Source: an uncultured Porphyromonadaceae bacterium
GTDB lineage: Bacteria > Bacteroidota > Bacteroidia > Bacteroidales > Muribaculaceae
DNA length: 7,073 nt
Assembly: GCA_947176615.1 (NCBI GenBank)
Contig: CAMWRO010000153.1
Span: 1-7,073, forward strand
Reading direction: 5' to 3'
The notes under the pieces are model-generated. The model made no database searches, was not told the origin of the DNA, and worked only from the letters and a program-made list of their open reading frames with translations. Below are positions 7,039 to 7,073 of the stretch, in pieces. The translations under genes were made by a program, and so were the position numbers. Every line of letters starts with the position of its first letter. Positions within the stretch are counted from its first letter, which is position 1.

Positions 7039-7073
7039 GCGGGAATTTCAAGTTAAAGAGGGGGAGAGGGGAG

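Overview
The window looks like chromosomal DNA from a Bacteroidales bacterium, possibly Muribaculaceae. Three things point there: lipoprotein fimbrial (type V pilus) subunits of families largely confined to this order, a candidate promoter of the Bacteroidales type (TTTG, 19 bases, TAnnTTTG), and no Shine-Dalgarno-like sequence before the starts. The family-level guess rests on roughly 50% GC and general protein flavour, so it is weak.

All four convincing genes read on the minus strand. From right to left they are: a FimB/Mfa2-type anchor lipoprotein (7001-5946), a FimA/Mfa1-type fimbrial lipoprotein with an unusual repeated C-terminal tail (5927-4377), a very large DUF4906-type lipoprotein likely to be a tip or adhesive subunit (4320-1009), and a small outer-membrane beta-barrel protein (888-136). 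The first three are 18 and 56 bases apart with no convincing promoter between them, so they probably form one operon. A strong hairpin at 936-994 closes it. The barrel gene follows with its own candidate promoter, whose -33 element overlaps the foot of that hairpin.

By analogy with the fim and mfa loci of Porphyromonas gingivalis, the three lipoproteins would be exported by Sec, lipidated at the lipobox cysteine, moved to the cell surface and assembled by strand exchange into a pilus. The FimB/Mfa2 protein would anchor it, the FimA/Mfa1-like protein would form the shaft or an adaptor, and the DUF4906 protein would sit at the tip. The barrel protein has no visible mechanistic link to the pilus.

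The edges are thin. Bases 1-135 hold no gene I can support, only a small inverted repeat. Bases 7002-7073 hold the leader of the anchor gene with a near-perfect GC-rich palindrome. The operon may continue upstream beyond the window. The most unusual elements are the three YD..GKYY-type repeats ending the pilin, the lectin/FGE-like C-terminal region of the DUF4906 protein, and the overlapping terminator and promoter.
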